In this document: one piece after another, positions 17,379 through 26,628 of the stretch
How the letters are laid out: each line of letters begins with the position of its first letter
Numbering within the stretch: position 1 is the stretch's first letter
Origin: Providencia stuartii
GTDB lineage: Bacteria > Pseudomonadota > Gammaproteobacteria > Enterobacterales > Enterobacteriaceae
NCBI RefSeq assembly: GCF_029277985.1
Contig: NZ_CP119546.1
Coordinates: 3,968,001 to 4,032,000, forward strand
Direction of reading: 5' to 3'
Length of the DNA: 64,000 nucleotides
The notes under the pieces: generated by a model
Databases searched by the model: none
Told to the model about the DNA's origin: nothing
Seen by the model: only the letters and a program-made list of their open reading frames with translations
Translations under genes and position numbers: made by a program

Positions 17379-18785
17379 TTGGAAACAATCACAGTCGAAA
17401 ATGAGCTAAGAGATGTAATTAGTAGGATCATTTGCCAAGTTAATCTTGCTACTAAGCAAGGTAGGCTAGATGTAAATCTTTCTCTTGAAGATGCATTAAT
17501 ACCTGTATTAAAAGAAGTATTTAATCTCCCTAGATTAGTTAACCTTAATTCAAAACAAAAAAATTTCCCAGGAATAGACTTAGGTGATGAATATGACCGT
17601 ATAGCTTTTCAAGTTACTTCAACATCTGGAATAGATAAAGTTAAGAAAACCTTAAGTGTATTTCTTGAACATGGATTTGAAAATAATTTCGATGAACTAT
17701 TTATTCTTATCCTCAGTGAAAAACAAAATTCCTATTCTCAAGAAGCAATCGATAAAATAGTTCAAGGTAGATTCGAATTTAGCACAAAAAACCAAATTAT
17801 AGACCTATCAGATGTTTTATCTAAAACAACCTCTTTGCGCCTTCCAGCCCAAAAAAGGGTTTTACATGAGTTAAAGTTAATACTTGGTGATATAGATGGC
17901 TACCTTCAATACACCGACGTTAAAGCTCCTGAGCAAAAAATAATTACTACAAACCTTGCAAAAATAACATTTCCTGATGAGGTATTTATTTCTGAAGTCA
18001 ACATTAACTTCGAAGAAGTCCTAGAACGAGCTAGACAGGAGCTAAATTTCAACAAGAGGCGTTATAATAAAAAAACATTGATTAAGTTAGCTATGGTTTT
18101 AAATGGTTCCTTATCAAATCGATGGGTTTTTCATGAAGGAAAATTATTTTCATTTGTAAATCCCGAGTTTAACCCCTCATTAAAACAGCTAATTGATGTT
18201 AATAACATTGAACCGTTGCAAACAAAAGAACTATTGGAATCCGAATTTGAGGAATATAGAAGTATAGTCAAAGAATTACTAAAAAACACTTTTAGAGATG
18301 AGCTTGCTGACTTGAATATAAATTTTAATTCATCAGAAAACTGTTTTTACTTTTTACCTGAACATGAAGAAGACGAATTTAGAAAAATCGAATGGATTGG
18401 TAAGAAAAAAGCAACAAGAACAGTGTTTGAAAAAAAGATGAACTCGAAAAATCCAGAAAAAATTCTTTATTTTAAACACATCAGCTTCAGTTTATCATTC
18501 ATCGATATTGGTTATGATTGGTATTGCTTAATAATTCCTAGCTGGCTATATACCTATAATCGTTATAAAAAATCGTTAGGACATGACAAATTTTTGTCCA
18601 AACAAAAACAACTAGAGACATCAGGAACAGTAAGAAACATTACACGATTTATAGCTTTTTTTCTAAGTTCAGAACTTAATAAAAAGAGTTCTTCTTTAGC
18701 AATATCACAACTAGAAATACTCGAATGTGAATATCCAGATTTTGAAACAGATGAAGAAATGGAGGATAGTTCTGATGAAAGTTAA
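17379..18785 (+). CDS. Short-Argonaute-associated effector: SMEK-like N-terminal domain + APAZ-like C-terminal domain
   Basis: 468 residues from a TTG start with AAGGAG at 17362-17367. Residues ~1-190 match the SMEK-type module: helical start, then FPGIDLGDEYDRIAFQVTST (D67, D70, Q78-V79-T80) and a K-x-TL-VF helix. The layout recalls PD-(D/E)XK nucleases but has QVT where E-x-K is expected. Residues ~190-468 (about 280, the size of an APAZ domain) include RWVFHEGKLFSF, LYFKHISFSLSFIDIGYDWYC and a final helical LSKQKQLETSGTVRNITRF, similar to APAZ proteins. APAZ domains bind short Argonautes and couple guide-target recognition to an effector. The pAgo gene overlaps its 3' end by 11 bases. SMEK assignment moderate, APAZ inferred. 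Confidence 0.7.
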   Translation: METITVENELRDVISRIICQVNLATKQGRLDVNLSLEDALIPVLKEVFNLPRLVNLNSKQKNFPGIDLGDEYDRIAFQVTSTSGIDKVKKTLSVFLEHGFENNFDELFILILSEKQNSYSQEAIDKIVQGRFEFSTKNQIIDLSDVLSKTTSLRLPAQKRVLHELKLILGDIDGYLQYTDVKAPEQKIITTNLAKITFPDEVFISEVNINFEEVLERARQELNFNKRRYNKKTLIKLAMVLNGSLSNRWVFHEGKLFSFVNPEFNPSLKQLIDVNNIEPLQTKELLESEFEEYRSIVKELLKNTFRDELADLNINFNSSENCFYFLPEHEEDEFRKIEWIGKKKATRTVFEKKMNSKNPEKILYFKHISFSLSFIDIGYDWYCLIIPSWLYTYNRYKKSLGHDKFLSKQKQLETSGTVRNITRFIAFFLSSELNKKSSSLAISQLEILECEYPDFETDEEMEDSSDES

Positions 18786-20193
18786 GGTACTAGCTGAACC
18801 AACTCTTGAATTTGGTAAAGGGACTCATATATGTCCAAGATCTGGAATTGAAAGGCTTGGAGTATATGATAAAAAAGATGAGTTTAGGAAATCAGAGCTA
18901 CGATTGGGTATTGTTGGGCGAGGTGAAGGTGTAGACAAATTAGATATTTGGTTAGAAAAATGTAGAGCAGGAATACTCCCAAAAGAATCTAATCTTGCAA
19001 ACTTATTTAAAGGCTTTGGTGGCTTCGCAGACTCTCATGGCTTTCATTCAAAGTTACTTTCTTCACCTGCCTATACAAGATCCATACAAAAATCCAGTTT
19101 GAATAAAATTGCATCAATTATAAAAAGAGAGGATAGAGTTAATGCTGCTGTTGAACTGTTTTATGATCAGATTAGGTTTTTAACTGAAAATCGAGCTGTC
19201 GATGTAATAGTTTGTGTTATTCCTGATGATTTGTTTGAATCAGTAACAAAAAATACAGGAAAAAGTACTGATGATAACGCTCAACTAGAAGTTTATATGG
19301 AACATAATTTTAGAAGGATGATAAAAGCAAAAACAATGCATTTAGGTGTACCTTTACAGCTTGTTATTGAAAATACAATTGACGATTCCAAGGCATCTCG
19401 AGGTCAGCAGGATGATGCAACTAAAGCTTGGAACTTCAGCACTGCTTTGTATTATAAAGGAAACCGTACTGTTCCTTGGAGACTAGTTGAGAATACTTAT
19501 AAACCTAGGTCATGCTATGTAGGTATTGGCTTTTATAAAAGTAGGGATGGTGAAACTATTTCAACAAGTTTGGCACAAGTATTTGATGAATTTGGCCATG
19601 GCGTAATTTTACGAGGTAGTCCAGTTGCATTAGATAAAACAGATCGGCGTCCTTATATGTCAAAAGAGCAAGCTTTCGAGTTGTTAAGTAGTGCTTTATC
19701 AGAATATGACAAAGCATTAATGCAAATGCCTGCAAGAGTTGTAATTCATAAATCAAGTCAATTTAGAGTTTGTGAAATTGAAGGTTTTAATGAAGCTCTC
19801 GATGCAAAATTAATTCGCTCTCGAGATTATGTATCGATTACCGAATCAGATATAAGACTATTTAGTGAAACTAATTACCCACCAAAACGAGGAACTTTGC
19901 TATCTATCTCAGAGTCCGAAGGTTTGCTTTACACTAGAGGATTTGTTGATTTCTACAAAACTTACCCCGGTATGTATATTCCTAGTCCACTAAGAGTTAT
20001 TGCTCATGAAAATGATTCATCGTTAGAAGAACTATGTGAAGAAATACTTGGTTTGACAAAAATGAATTGGAATAACACTCAACTTGATGGCCGACTACCA
20101 ATTACAATCGAATGTGCAAAGAAAGTTGGTGAAATTATGAAATATGTAGATAAAAATGAGAAACCACAAGTAAGTTATAGCTTTTACATGTAA
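18775..20193 (+). CDS. Short prokaryotic Argonaute (MID-PIWI), catalytically inactive
   Basis: 472 residues starting MKVKVLAEPTLEFGKGTHICP, typical of short pAgos. The ATG at 18775 has GGAGGA at 18761-18766 and lies inside the end of the effector gene. MID region about 120-240 with HNFRRMIKAKTMHLGVPLQL (177-196), the guide 5'-phosphate pocket. PIWI region 240-472: CYVGIGFYKS has G252 where active enzymes have the first catalytic Asp, and RVVIHKSS replaces the usual R-D-G, so slicing is not expected. Later LLYTRGFVDFY, YPGMYIPSPL and TKMNWNNTQLDGRLPIT are highly characteristic. Short pAgos use an RNA guide to sense invader DNA and trigger the APAZ partner. No N or PAZ domain. Confident at family level. 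Confidence 0.9.
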   Translation: MKVKVLAEPTLEFGKGTHICPRSGIERLGVYDKKDEFRKSELRLGIVGRGEGVDKLDIWLEKCRAGILPKESNLANLFKGFGGFADSHGFHSKLLSSPAYTRSIQKSSLNKIASIIKREDRVNAAVELFYDQIRFLTENRAVDVIVCVIPDDLFESVTKNTGKSTDDNAQLEVYMEHNFRRMIKAKTMHLGVPLQLVIENTIDDSKASRGQQDDATKAWNFSTALYYKGNRTVPWRLVENTYKPRSCYVGIGFYKSRDGETISTSLAQVFDEFGHGVILRGSPVALDKTDRRPYMSKEQAFELLSSALSEYDKALMQMPARVVIHKSSQFRVCEIEGFNEALDAKLIRSRDYVSITESDIRLFSETNYPPKRGTLLSISESEGLLYTRGFVDFYKTYPGMYIPSPLRVIAHENDSSLEELCEEILGLTKMNWNNTQLDGRLPITIECAKKVGEIMKYVDKNEKPQVSYSFYM

Positions 20194-20393
20194 CCTAATT
20201 TTGCGATGCTGTTTTTTTTAAATACTTTCATTATCTAAATTACTATCGTAAGAGATAGTGAATTAATTTTAATTACTCATATTGCATATTGCTCTTACTT
20301 TACTCAATGTTAAAAGACGTATTATTAGTATACTAGCGACTTAGCTAGAGTGTTTGTTTATATTCTAGAAATACTATCGATTAGGAAATAAAA
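20194..20393. promoter_or_regulatory. Promoter region of the Hachiman operon
   Basis: AT-rich 200-base gap. ACTATC-N6-GATAGT at 20242-20259 and a further ACTATC near 20373 resemble the half-sites before the WYL regulator (GATACTAT/ATAGTATC). A shared regulator is possible but not shown. Confidence 0.35.
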
Positions 20394-21203
20394 ATGCCGT
20401 GGACTAATGAGCATATACAATGGCTCCATGATACTGGAGGTGTGCTGACTTTAGAATGTGGTCGGGAAGCAAAGGTTTTTCGCTTTAATCATGATGTTAA
20501 TGACCAACGAAAAATGACAGCATGGGCCAAGCATTTTAGAAATCACTATTGTAATGATGCTCAAATCGATCTGCTCAAGGCTCCAGGGCAGACCCGCGCA
20601 GATTATCTACTCTCTATGAAATTTCCGAGTGCTACTATTGCACCTGGGCCCAGTATTCGAGCTGGAGATTTCGCAGAAATTCTAGTCGCTGATTACTTAA
20701 CTTACCTACATAACTACTTCGTTCCTAGAACACGTTATGATCGAAAAGGTGTACCTAACGAATCCACAAAAGGATCTGATGTGCTAGCTTTTAAGCAAGT
20801 AGAAAGAGATCCAAATAATGATGAGTTATTAGTGTATGAAGTGAAGGCTAAACTGAGTGCTGGTCCGAAATCAATGCTTCAAGAAGCTATAGATCATTCA
20901 GCGAAAGATCACCTGCGCTTAGCTGAGTCACTTCATGGAATAAAGCAACGAATGATCGACCGAAACGATTTAACTGGCATAGGTACAATAAATAGGTTTC
21001 AAGATTCAGTTAATCGTCCTTATAAGTTGAAATTCGGAGCAGCAGCCATTTGCTCTGATAGTGCATATGATGCCGCAGTACTTTCTGGTGCTAGCACAAC
21101 AAACCATCCTTATGCACAAGATCTAGAACTTCTGGCAATTCAAGGAAATGAGCTAATGACTCTTGCTCATACGCTGTTCGAGAGGGCCGCTAATGAGGTT
21201 TGA
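20394..21203 (+). CDS. hamA: Hachiman defence nuclease HamA (DUF1837)
   Basis: 269 residues. The C-terminal DUF1837 domain has GDFAEILVADYLTYL (E95), VPRTRYDRKGVPNESTKGSDVLAF (D129) and LLVYEVKAKL (E149-V-K151), the D...E-x-K set of a PD-(D/E)XK nuclease as found in HamA. In Hachiman, HamA is held inactive by the helicase HamB and is released to cut DNA when phage DNA damage or intermediates are sensed. The start ATG at 20394 follows a weak AGGAAAT. hamB overlaps its 3' end by 11 bases, indicating coupling. An AbpA-type nuclease is the main alternative, but size and motif fit HamA better. Confidence 0.82.
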   Translation: MPWTNEHIQWLHDTGGVLTLECGREAKVFRFNHDVNDQRKMTAWAKHFRNHYCNDAQIDLLKAPGQTRADYLLSMKFPSATIAPGPSIRAGDFAEILVADYLTYLHNYFVPRTRYDRKGVPNESTKGSDVLAFKQVERDPNNDELLVYEVKAKLSAGPKSMLQEAIDHSAKDHLRLAESLHGIKQRMIDRNDLTGIGTINRFQDSVNRPYKLKFGAAAICSDSAYDAAVLSGASTTNHPYAQDLELLAIQGNELMTLAHTLFERAANEV

Positions 21204-24200
21204 GAATCAATCATCGAAACTACTCTCAATCACTAAAGCAAAAGCTAAAATGTACGAATTTAGCTTAGATGAAGAGCATCATATACACTTGACTGAGTCT
21301 CCTAGTAAGTTGTTATTAATGACAATAGGCATATTAGGTGATTTATGTCGTGAAGAACTCTCCTCAGAAAGAAATGTTACTCTTTATGAACAAAGAAGAG
21401 GTGAAATTCGAAATGTTGCTAAGTATTTCGATGCTCTTATTGGTTCAAAATTACAAACAGAGTATGACTATTACCTTTGCTTGTTGGGAGCTGCATCATA
21501 TTACCTTGCAGATATGCTGGGGAGTTCTGCCGTCTTGTCCAACAAACTAGATGAATTGAAAGTTGATTTGACGGAGTCGGGGATAGAAGTGTTATTAGAG
21601 TGGTTACTGAAAGACAGATTTCATGAGCCTTTAACACTTGTCAAAGAGACGCCTTTGACTCAGTTAATGTTAGAATTGTCAATATCTATTAAGGCTTACT
21701 TTGATATCAATCTGGATACCTCAATTAGCGTGCTAGAGGCTTCGAGAAATATTCGGAAATACTGTCACGCTATAGGGTCTGATAGAGAGCTTTTGTTAGC
21801 AGATATCCTTACTTCAGTAATCGCCCGTAAGATAAAAAACTCATCATTGAATCTACTTCCTATCTATACAGGCTTACCTTGAGAGAGATGGCTTCCTATT
21901 TTAGCTAAAGCAACCTTTATCAGAGAGTTTTGGCCGGCACAGAGACTACTTGGAGATGCAGACGTTTTTATCGGTAGATCTGCCGTTGTTCAGCTCCCTA
22001 CTAGTGCAGGCAAAACTAAATCAGCAGAATTAATTATCCGTTCGTCTTTCTTATCAGGAAGGGCTTCTGTTGCGGTAATTATTGCGCCTTTTCGTTCTCT
22101 ATGTAGAGAAATTAGCTCATCTTTATCAGCTGCGTTTACTGATGAAGATGTTCTGGTTAATCAGCTCAATGATATTCCGCAACTAGATGATTTTGAAAAT
22201 GAATTATTATCACACTTATTTGAACAAAAGGTGGAGAGTAGTACTACCCCAACCATTATTGTTGCTACACCTGAAAAGCTTGTCTACCTATTACGACATA
22301 AACCTGAGTTAGCAGAAGTAATATCTTTGGTCATTTATGACGAAGGACATCAGTTCGATACAGGAAGTAGAGGTGTTACCTATGAGTTACTTCTAACAAG
22401 TTTGAAACGAGAGTTGCGTAAAGATACACAGCATGTTTTGATTTCTGCTGTTTTACCAAACGCTCAAACTATAGGCGACTGGTTGTACGCAGGAAATGGA
22501 ACGGTAGTTAACGGATCTGAATATTTATCTACTGAACGAAGTATTGCATTTGCTAGTTGGAGAATGGGACGTGGTCAGTTCCACTACGTAGACCCCTTTA
22601 ACATTAATGTCGAAGAATTCTTTGTACCGCGAGTTATGGAATCACTCAAAATCCCCAAGAAGAAAAGCGAAAAAGTACAAAAATTATTTCCGCCAAAGGA
22701 TGACAAATCACTAGTCGCTGCATACTTAGGACTTAAACTTTCAGAAAATGGGCCAGTTGCAGTTTTCTGTGGGCAAAAAAACTCCGTTATAAAAATTTGT
22801 AGAGAAATTATTAAACCATTAGATCGTATCGATCAACTTGAAGCGCCAATAGTGTATAGCGATCAAACTGAAATCAAGAAAATTGCTAGATTGTCTGAGT
22901 TACACTTGGGAATCGATGCAGTTGTCACAAAAGCGATAGAGCGTGGAGTTCTTCCTCACAGTGCAAGTATACCTAATGGGCTTAGAATATCAGTTGAACA
23001 TGCAATGGAGAATGGTCTGGGGCGTTGCGTGATATGCACATCAACCTTAGCACAAGGTGTTAACCTACCGATCAAATATCTTGTTGTATCTGGCGTTTTT
23101 CAAGGAGAAAAACTAATATCCACCCGAGACTTTCACAATCTATTAGGGCGAGCAGGTAGGGCAGGAAAACATACAGAAGGAAGTATCATATTTTCTGATA
23201 CAGAATTATTTGATCTACGCCGCTCAGCTAAACGGTGGCAATGGTCTCAAATGAATAATTTGTTAGACCCATCAAACACTGAAAGTTGTTTAAGTAGTCT
23301 TCTGAGTATTATACAGCCGCTATTTGATGAGAATTACTCCATTGATCCTATAGAGTTTCTTAAGTCACCTTATAATTATGAAGAAAGATGTGTTGAATTA
23401 GCTAGAAGGGGAGAAAATGTTACAGAGTTACTTAAACAGATGCAACAAAGGATTAAATATTTAGAAAGCCTTGAAAGCTTCTTACTTGCTAATTTAAGTA
23501 GTGATGAAATGCTTGATGGCGAAGCTTTAACTGAACTTTATAATGGTACTCTTGCTTTCTGCCTCGCTAATGATGCGGAAAAAGAAAAGCTAGCCCAAGC
23601 GTTCAGAGTAGTTGCAGAGAAAGTTAAACAGGTTGAACCAGAAAAACGTACTTATTATGGAAAGGCACTACTAGGTATCCAAAAATTAGACTATCTAGAG
23701 CAATGGCTTAGAGAAAATATTATAACTTTAGATGAAGAATCTGATGTATTAGGTGTACTAGAATTTCTGTGGCCTGTTATAGAACATATTGGTATGGATA
23801 ATAGTTTAGGTAAGTTGATAGGTGAAAATGCAGGACTATCTATTGCCAAACAATGGTGCTCTGGTGTTCCTTATAATGAAATATTATTACAAGCAAATAA
23901 AAATGGTTTCAAATATAGAGCTGGTAGTCAGCATCGCAACTTAAAAATCGAAAATATCATTAATATTTGTGACAATAGTCTTGGCTACGAGGCCATGCTT
24001 ATAGTTGGTGCATGTGCTGATTTATTTGAAAATTTCCTTGAAAATACAGCTATTGCCGAATCTATTAGGAAATTACAGATGTTTTTACGTATAGGGTTAA
24101 ATGATAGTCTTGCTACAGAGCTATATACGCTCGGACTTGCTGACAGAGTGGTTGCATCAGGCATCTCAGCTAGCCTTACTAGCTCCGGAGCTGAGTTAAC

Positions 24201-24303
24201 AGAATATGGCAAGAAAATGGTACTAACTCATCGCCACATTATCGAGTCAGAATTACGTAAATATCCATCAGTGTTCTTTGATTCACTATATGGTAGAGAT
24301 TAA
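21193..24303 (+). pseudogene. hamB: Hachiman helicase HamB, interrupted by one in-frame TGA
   Basis: A single frame of 1,037 codons from ATG 21193 to 24303, broken only by TGA at 21880-21882. Before the stop: 229 residues of HamB N-terminal region. After it: ERWLPILAKATFIREFWPAQ, Walker A LPTSAGKTKSAE (GKT at 22009-22017), IIVATPEKL, DEGH box (22339-22350), TSTLAQGVNLP and NLLGRAGRAG, i.e. a Ski2/Hel308-like SF2 helicase. No start codon lies between the TGA and Walker A, so a helicase-competent product needs read-through or the TGA is a true nonsense mutation (TGG to TGA is a one-base change giving W next to ERW). The rest of the frame is clean, so the lesion is recent, recoded or a sequence error. 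Confidence 0.8.
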
Positions 24304-24794
24304 TATCATGAGTACTGTTGCAAAGTATCTAGTATACGGCAATAAATTGAACTCGAAAGCAAGTAGTTAATACAGTATGCTTTGTCGTCATTTCGCTGTG
24401 AGTGCAATTAATGAGGAGTTGACACTGTCAGTAAAAACAATCAGGTTACGTTTGACTTAATACAAGTAATTAGTTATGCCAGCCTATCTATCGGTTAATG
24501 CCAAATTTTTTATCCTCTTCTCCCCAAAGCAAGCATAAACACTCAATAATTTAGAACACACTTAAGCAGCAGGCAAAGGTGACTGATAAGCTTAGATAAC
24601 GAATATGATATGAATAGCTCCCATCAAACTAAAATCATAGATTCTAACGAGAAAATCACAATATTATCATAAGGATAATGACACATTAATCGCCACTCTA
24701 AGGGGGATACGACAGCCATGAATTAGAATAGGAATAGGAATAGGAATAGGAATAGGAATAGGAATAGGAATAGGAATAGGAATAGGAACGCTGT
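24304..24794. other. Right end of the island, no gene seen
   Basis: About 490 bases between hamB and the right att copy. I see no integrase fragment or other protein. The last 60 bases are the GGAATA tandem array. Confidence 0.5.
24731..24784. repeat. (GGAATA) tandem array, nine perfect copies
   Basis: Nine perfect GGAATA units, with a degenerate unit on each side (AGAATA before, GGAACG after). It ends 10 bases before the right att repeat. Likely a slippage-prone microsatellite. Confidence 0.95.
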
Positions 24795-24873
24795 GAAAAG
24801 AGAATTTGAGACATAAAAAAAGACGCCTTTTAGCGTCTTATTTTCACTTAAGTGGTGCCGAAGGCCGGACTCG
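24795..24873. repeat. Proximal att copy overlapping tRNA-Leu
   Basis: 79 bases repeated at 12448-12525. It contains the leuX terminator and the tRNA 3' end. Confidence 0.85.
24814..24839 (-). terminator. tRNA-Leu terminator
   Basis: On the minus strand AAGACGC / GCGTCTT forms a 7-bp stem followed by seven U residues, 14 bases past the tRNA CCA end. Confidence 0.8.
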
Positions 24874-24937
24874 AACCGGCACACCCGAAGGCGGTTGATT
24901 TTGAATCAACTGCGTCTACCAATTCCGCCACTCCGGC
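24853..24937 (-). tRNA. leuX: tRNA-Leu (anticodon CAA)
   Basis: 85 bases, complete cloverleaf with encoded CCA (24853-24855). Acceptor stem GCCGGAG/CTTCGGC, D-arm with TGGTAGACGC, anticodon stem GTTGA/TCAAC around loop TTCAAAA (anticodon CAA), a long variable arm, and GGTTCGAGTCC in the T-arm. Very similar to E. coli leuX, a classic island insertion site. Confidence 0.95.
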
Positions 24938-25263
24938 ACGAAGTGATGTGTTTCTTGGAAAACGTGGCTATTATACTTGCCTTGTCTCGACTAGCAACAT
25001 TTATCTTGATTATTCAGTTTGTTCGCTTAAAAAAAAAGCATCTTCAGGGCTACCTTTGCAGATCTGATTAGATTGCATTCTTTCAAACGGAATCTCTATA
25101 TCCTTTATTGGCTATTTAATGCTTTTTGTTTATTTATCAGCCTATACATATGTTACTTTAGTCAAATATTTGATTTAATTAGTAGCATCCTCAAGCCTGC
25201 TGGCGACTTTATATAAATTTTGTTAGCGTATGCACATTATTGAATTATTAAAGGTATTTACAC
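24938..25263. other. Intergenic region between tRNA-Leu and ampH locus
   Basis: No gene recognised. It must hold the tRNA-Leu promoter (minus strand) and the promoter of the downstream small ORF and ampH. Confidence 0.4.
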
Positions 25264-25350
25264 ATGGGTTTTCTAGGTTGGATAGCGACGGGGCTCGTCA
25301 TTGGCATCTTGATCGGTGCTTTGATTAAGGTCTTCTCAAAGAAAAAATAA
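25264..25350 (+). CDS. Putative 28-residue single-helix membrane peptide
   Basis: MGFLGWIATGLVIGILIGAL followed by IKVFSKKK: one transmembrane helix and a basic tail. The N terminus looks like the first helix of GlsB/YeaQ/YmgE proteins but the frame ends after 28 codons. It sits 51 bases upstream of ampH on the same strand. Translation is unproven. Confidence 0.4.
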   Translation: MGFLGWIATGLVIGILIGALIKVFSKKK

Positions 25351-25401
25351 CCTTGGTCTGTTCGACCATTTGCAAAATTACATATCGACTGGCTCCTAAA
25401 C

Positions 25402-26628
25402 ATGAAGAAATCATTTCTAAAAATTCTGTCAGTGTCCGCATTGTCGCTCGTTTTAGCAGCATGTTCTAGCACGACAGAAAAGCAACCAAAGTTTTTACAG
25501 GGCAATAATGATGCCGAGTCTAGCGACTGGAAAGTATTTGAAGGTGATAGAAGAACCTATGAACGTGTCGCTAAAATTGTCGATCTGTATGCGAATCGTA
25601 TTTTTAACGAAAGTGATGCCCGCGGGATGGCTATCATTGTCATTGATAATAACCAAACATTATCACGCTATTATGGTGAGACCGCTCCAGGTAATGGCAA
25701 AAAGCCAGGACCTCACTCGCTCGTTCGTATTGCATCGATTACAAAACTCATGACCAGTGAAATTTTGATTAAGCTTGAGCAAGACAAAAAGTTACTCATC
25801 ACTGATCCGCTCCAGCAATATAGCTATCACGGGGTTTCTGTTCCTGATAACAATAGTGGGCAACCTATCCGTCTGTATCATCTTGCGAGCCACACCAGTG
25901 GGTTACCGAGAGAGCAACCGGGTGGTAAATGGGGAAGGCCTGTCTTTATTTGGCCAACCCAAGACAATCGTTGGACTTGGCTAAAAAATGGTAAGCTTGA
26001 TGCGACACCAGGCACTGAAGCCTCTTATTCAAACCTTGCCTATGACCTTCTTGCTGATGCAATGGTTAAAGCATCTGGCCAATCCTACCCTAACCTATTT
26101 AGCCGTTATGTGACGTCTCCTGCCAAAATGACGGAAACCACCTATACCCCCAATGCCTCGCAGTGTGCAAGGTTGATGGAGGGAACAAAACCCAGCCCAT
26201 GCCACAATACCTTAGCCGCAGCAGGGAGTGGCGGAGTCTATTCAACGCCCGCCGATATGCAAAAATGGATGCAGCAATTTTTATCGACGGATAAAAACCT
26301 AAGAAAAGCCACAGCAGCACGCGAGCAAGGTATTTATTTTCCAAGAGGTAAGCTGCTTGATGTTAAAGGCATGGATGTTGCGGGCCATGCAGATGGACTC
26401 GGACTGGGGTGGGTATATATGAAACCACAAAATGGTAGACCCGGTATTTACCAGAAAACAGGCGGTGGCGGTGGTTTTAATAGCTATATGGCGATGATCC
26501 CACAACAAAACATCGGTGTTTTTGTGGTGATGACGCGTAAAGATAGCAGTAAATTTAGCAAATTAACGATCGGTGTGAATGAGATGGTCGCTGCATTATC
26601 AGCTAACCATGCTTATGGGAGACATTGA
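25402..26628 (+). CDS. ampH: AmpH-like D-alanyl-D-alanine carboxypeptidase/endopeptidase (class C beta-lactamase fold)
   Basis: 408 residues with a lipoprotein-type signal (LVLAAC, lipobox Cys). The serine hydrolase motifs are SITK (S-x-x-K) in RIASITKLMTSE, YSN in ASYSNLAYDLLADA and the third box in HADGLGLGWVYM. HTSGLPREQPGG, PVFIWPTQDNRW and GSGGVYSTP agree closely with E. coli AmpH. AmpH cleaves peptidoglycan cross-links and D-Ala-D-Ala and helps murein recycling in the periplasm. The predicted lipid anchor differs from E. coli AmpH, which has an ordinary signal peptide. Confidence 0.88.
   Translation: MKKSFLKILSVSALSLVLAACSSTTEKQPKFLQGNNDAESSDWKVFEGDRRTYERVAKIVDLYANRIFNESDARGMAIIVIDNNQTLSRYYGETAPGNGKKPGPHSLVRIASITKLMTSEILIKLEQDKKLLITDPLQQYSYHGVSVPDNNSGQPIRLYHLASHTSGLPREQPGGKWGRPVFIWPTQDNRWTWLKNGKLDATPGTEASYSNLAYDLLADAMVKASGQSYPNLFSRYVTSPAKMTETTYTPNASQCARLMEGTKPSPCHNTLAAAGSGGVYSTPADMQKWMQQFLSTDKNLRKATAAREQGIYFPRGKLLDVKGMDVAGHADGLGLGWVYMKPQNGRPGIYQKTGGGGGFNSYMAMIPQQNIGVFVVMTRKDSSKFSKLTIGVNEMVAALSANHAYGRH

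Larger units (their letters stand above)
12448..24873. mobile_element. Genomic island at the tRNA-Leu(CAA) 3' end (leuX site)
   Basis: The island lies between two copies of a direct repeat, 12448-12525 and 24795-24873. The right copy covers the terminator and the 3' 21 bases of an intact tRNA-Leu gene; the left copy is the duplicated fragment left by site-specific insertion. The spacing between copies is 12,347 bases. Cargo: PAAR-toxin module, IrmA-like gene, inovirus-Gp2-like gene, alpA, WYL regulator, short-Argonaute pair and Hachiman pair. AlpA and the Gp2-like gene are typical of P4/CP4-57-type islands, but no tyrosine recombinase is visible anywhere between the repeats, so the element cannot excise by itself unless helped in trans. 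Confidence 0.85.

Noticed and set aside
21880..21882. TGA in hamB as a selenocysteine codon
   Set aside because: No SECIS-like hairpin is evident just downstream and HamB is not a selenoprotein family; a nonsense change or read-through is simpler.
24725..24790. CRISPR array
   Set aside because: The units are contiguous hexamers with no spacers, so it is a microsatellite. No cas genes are in the window.
24852..25067. 71-codon plus-strand frame across the tRNA gene
   Set aside because: It begins inside the tRNA-Leu complement; the protein is an artefact often mis-annotated at tRNA genes.
25248..25505. 85-codon minus-strand frame over the start of ampH
   Set aside because: It is antisense to the AmpH signal peptide and the small peptide gene and shows no features.
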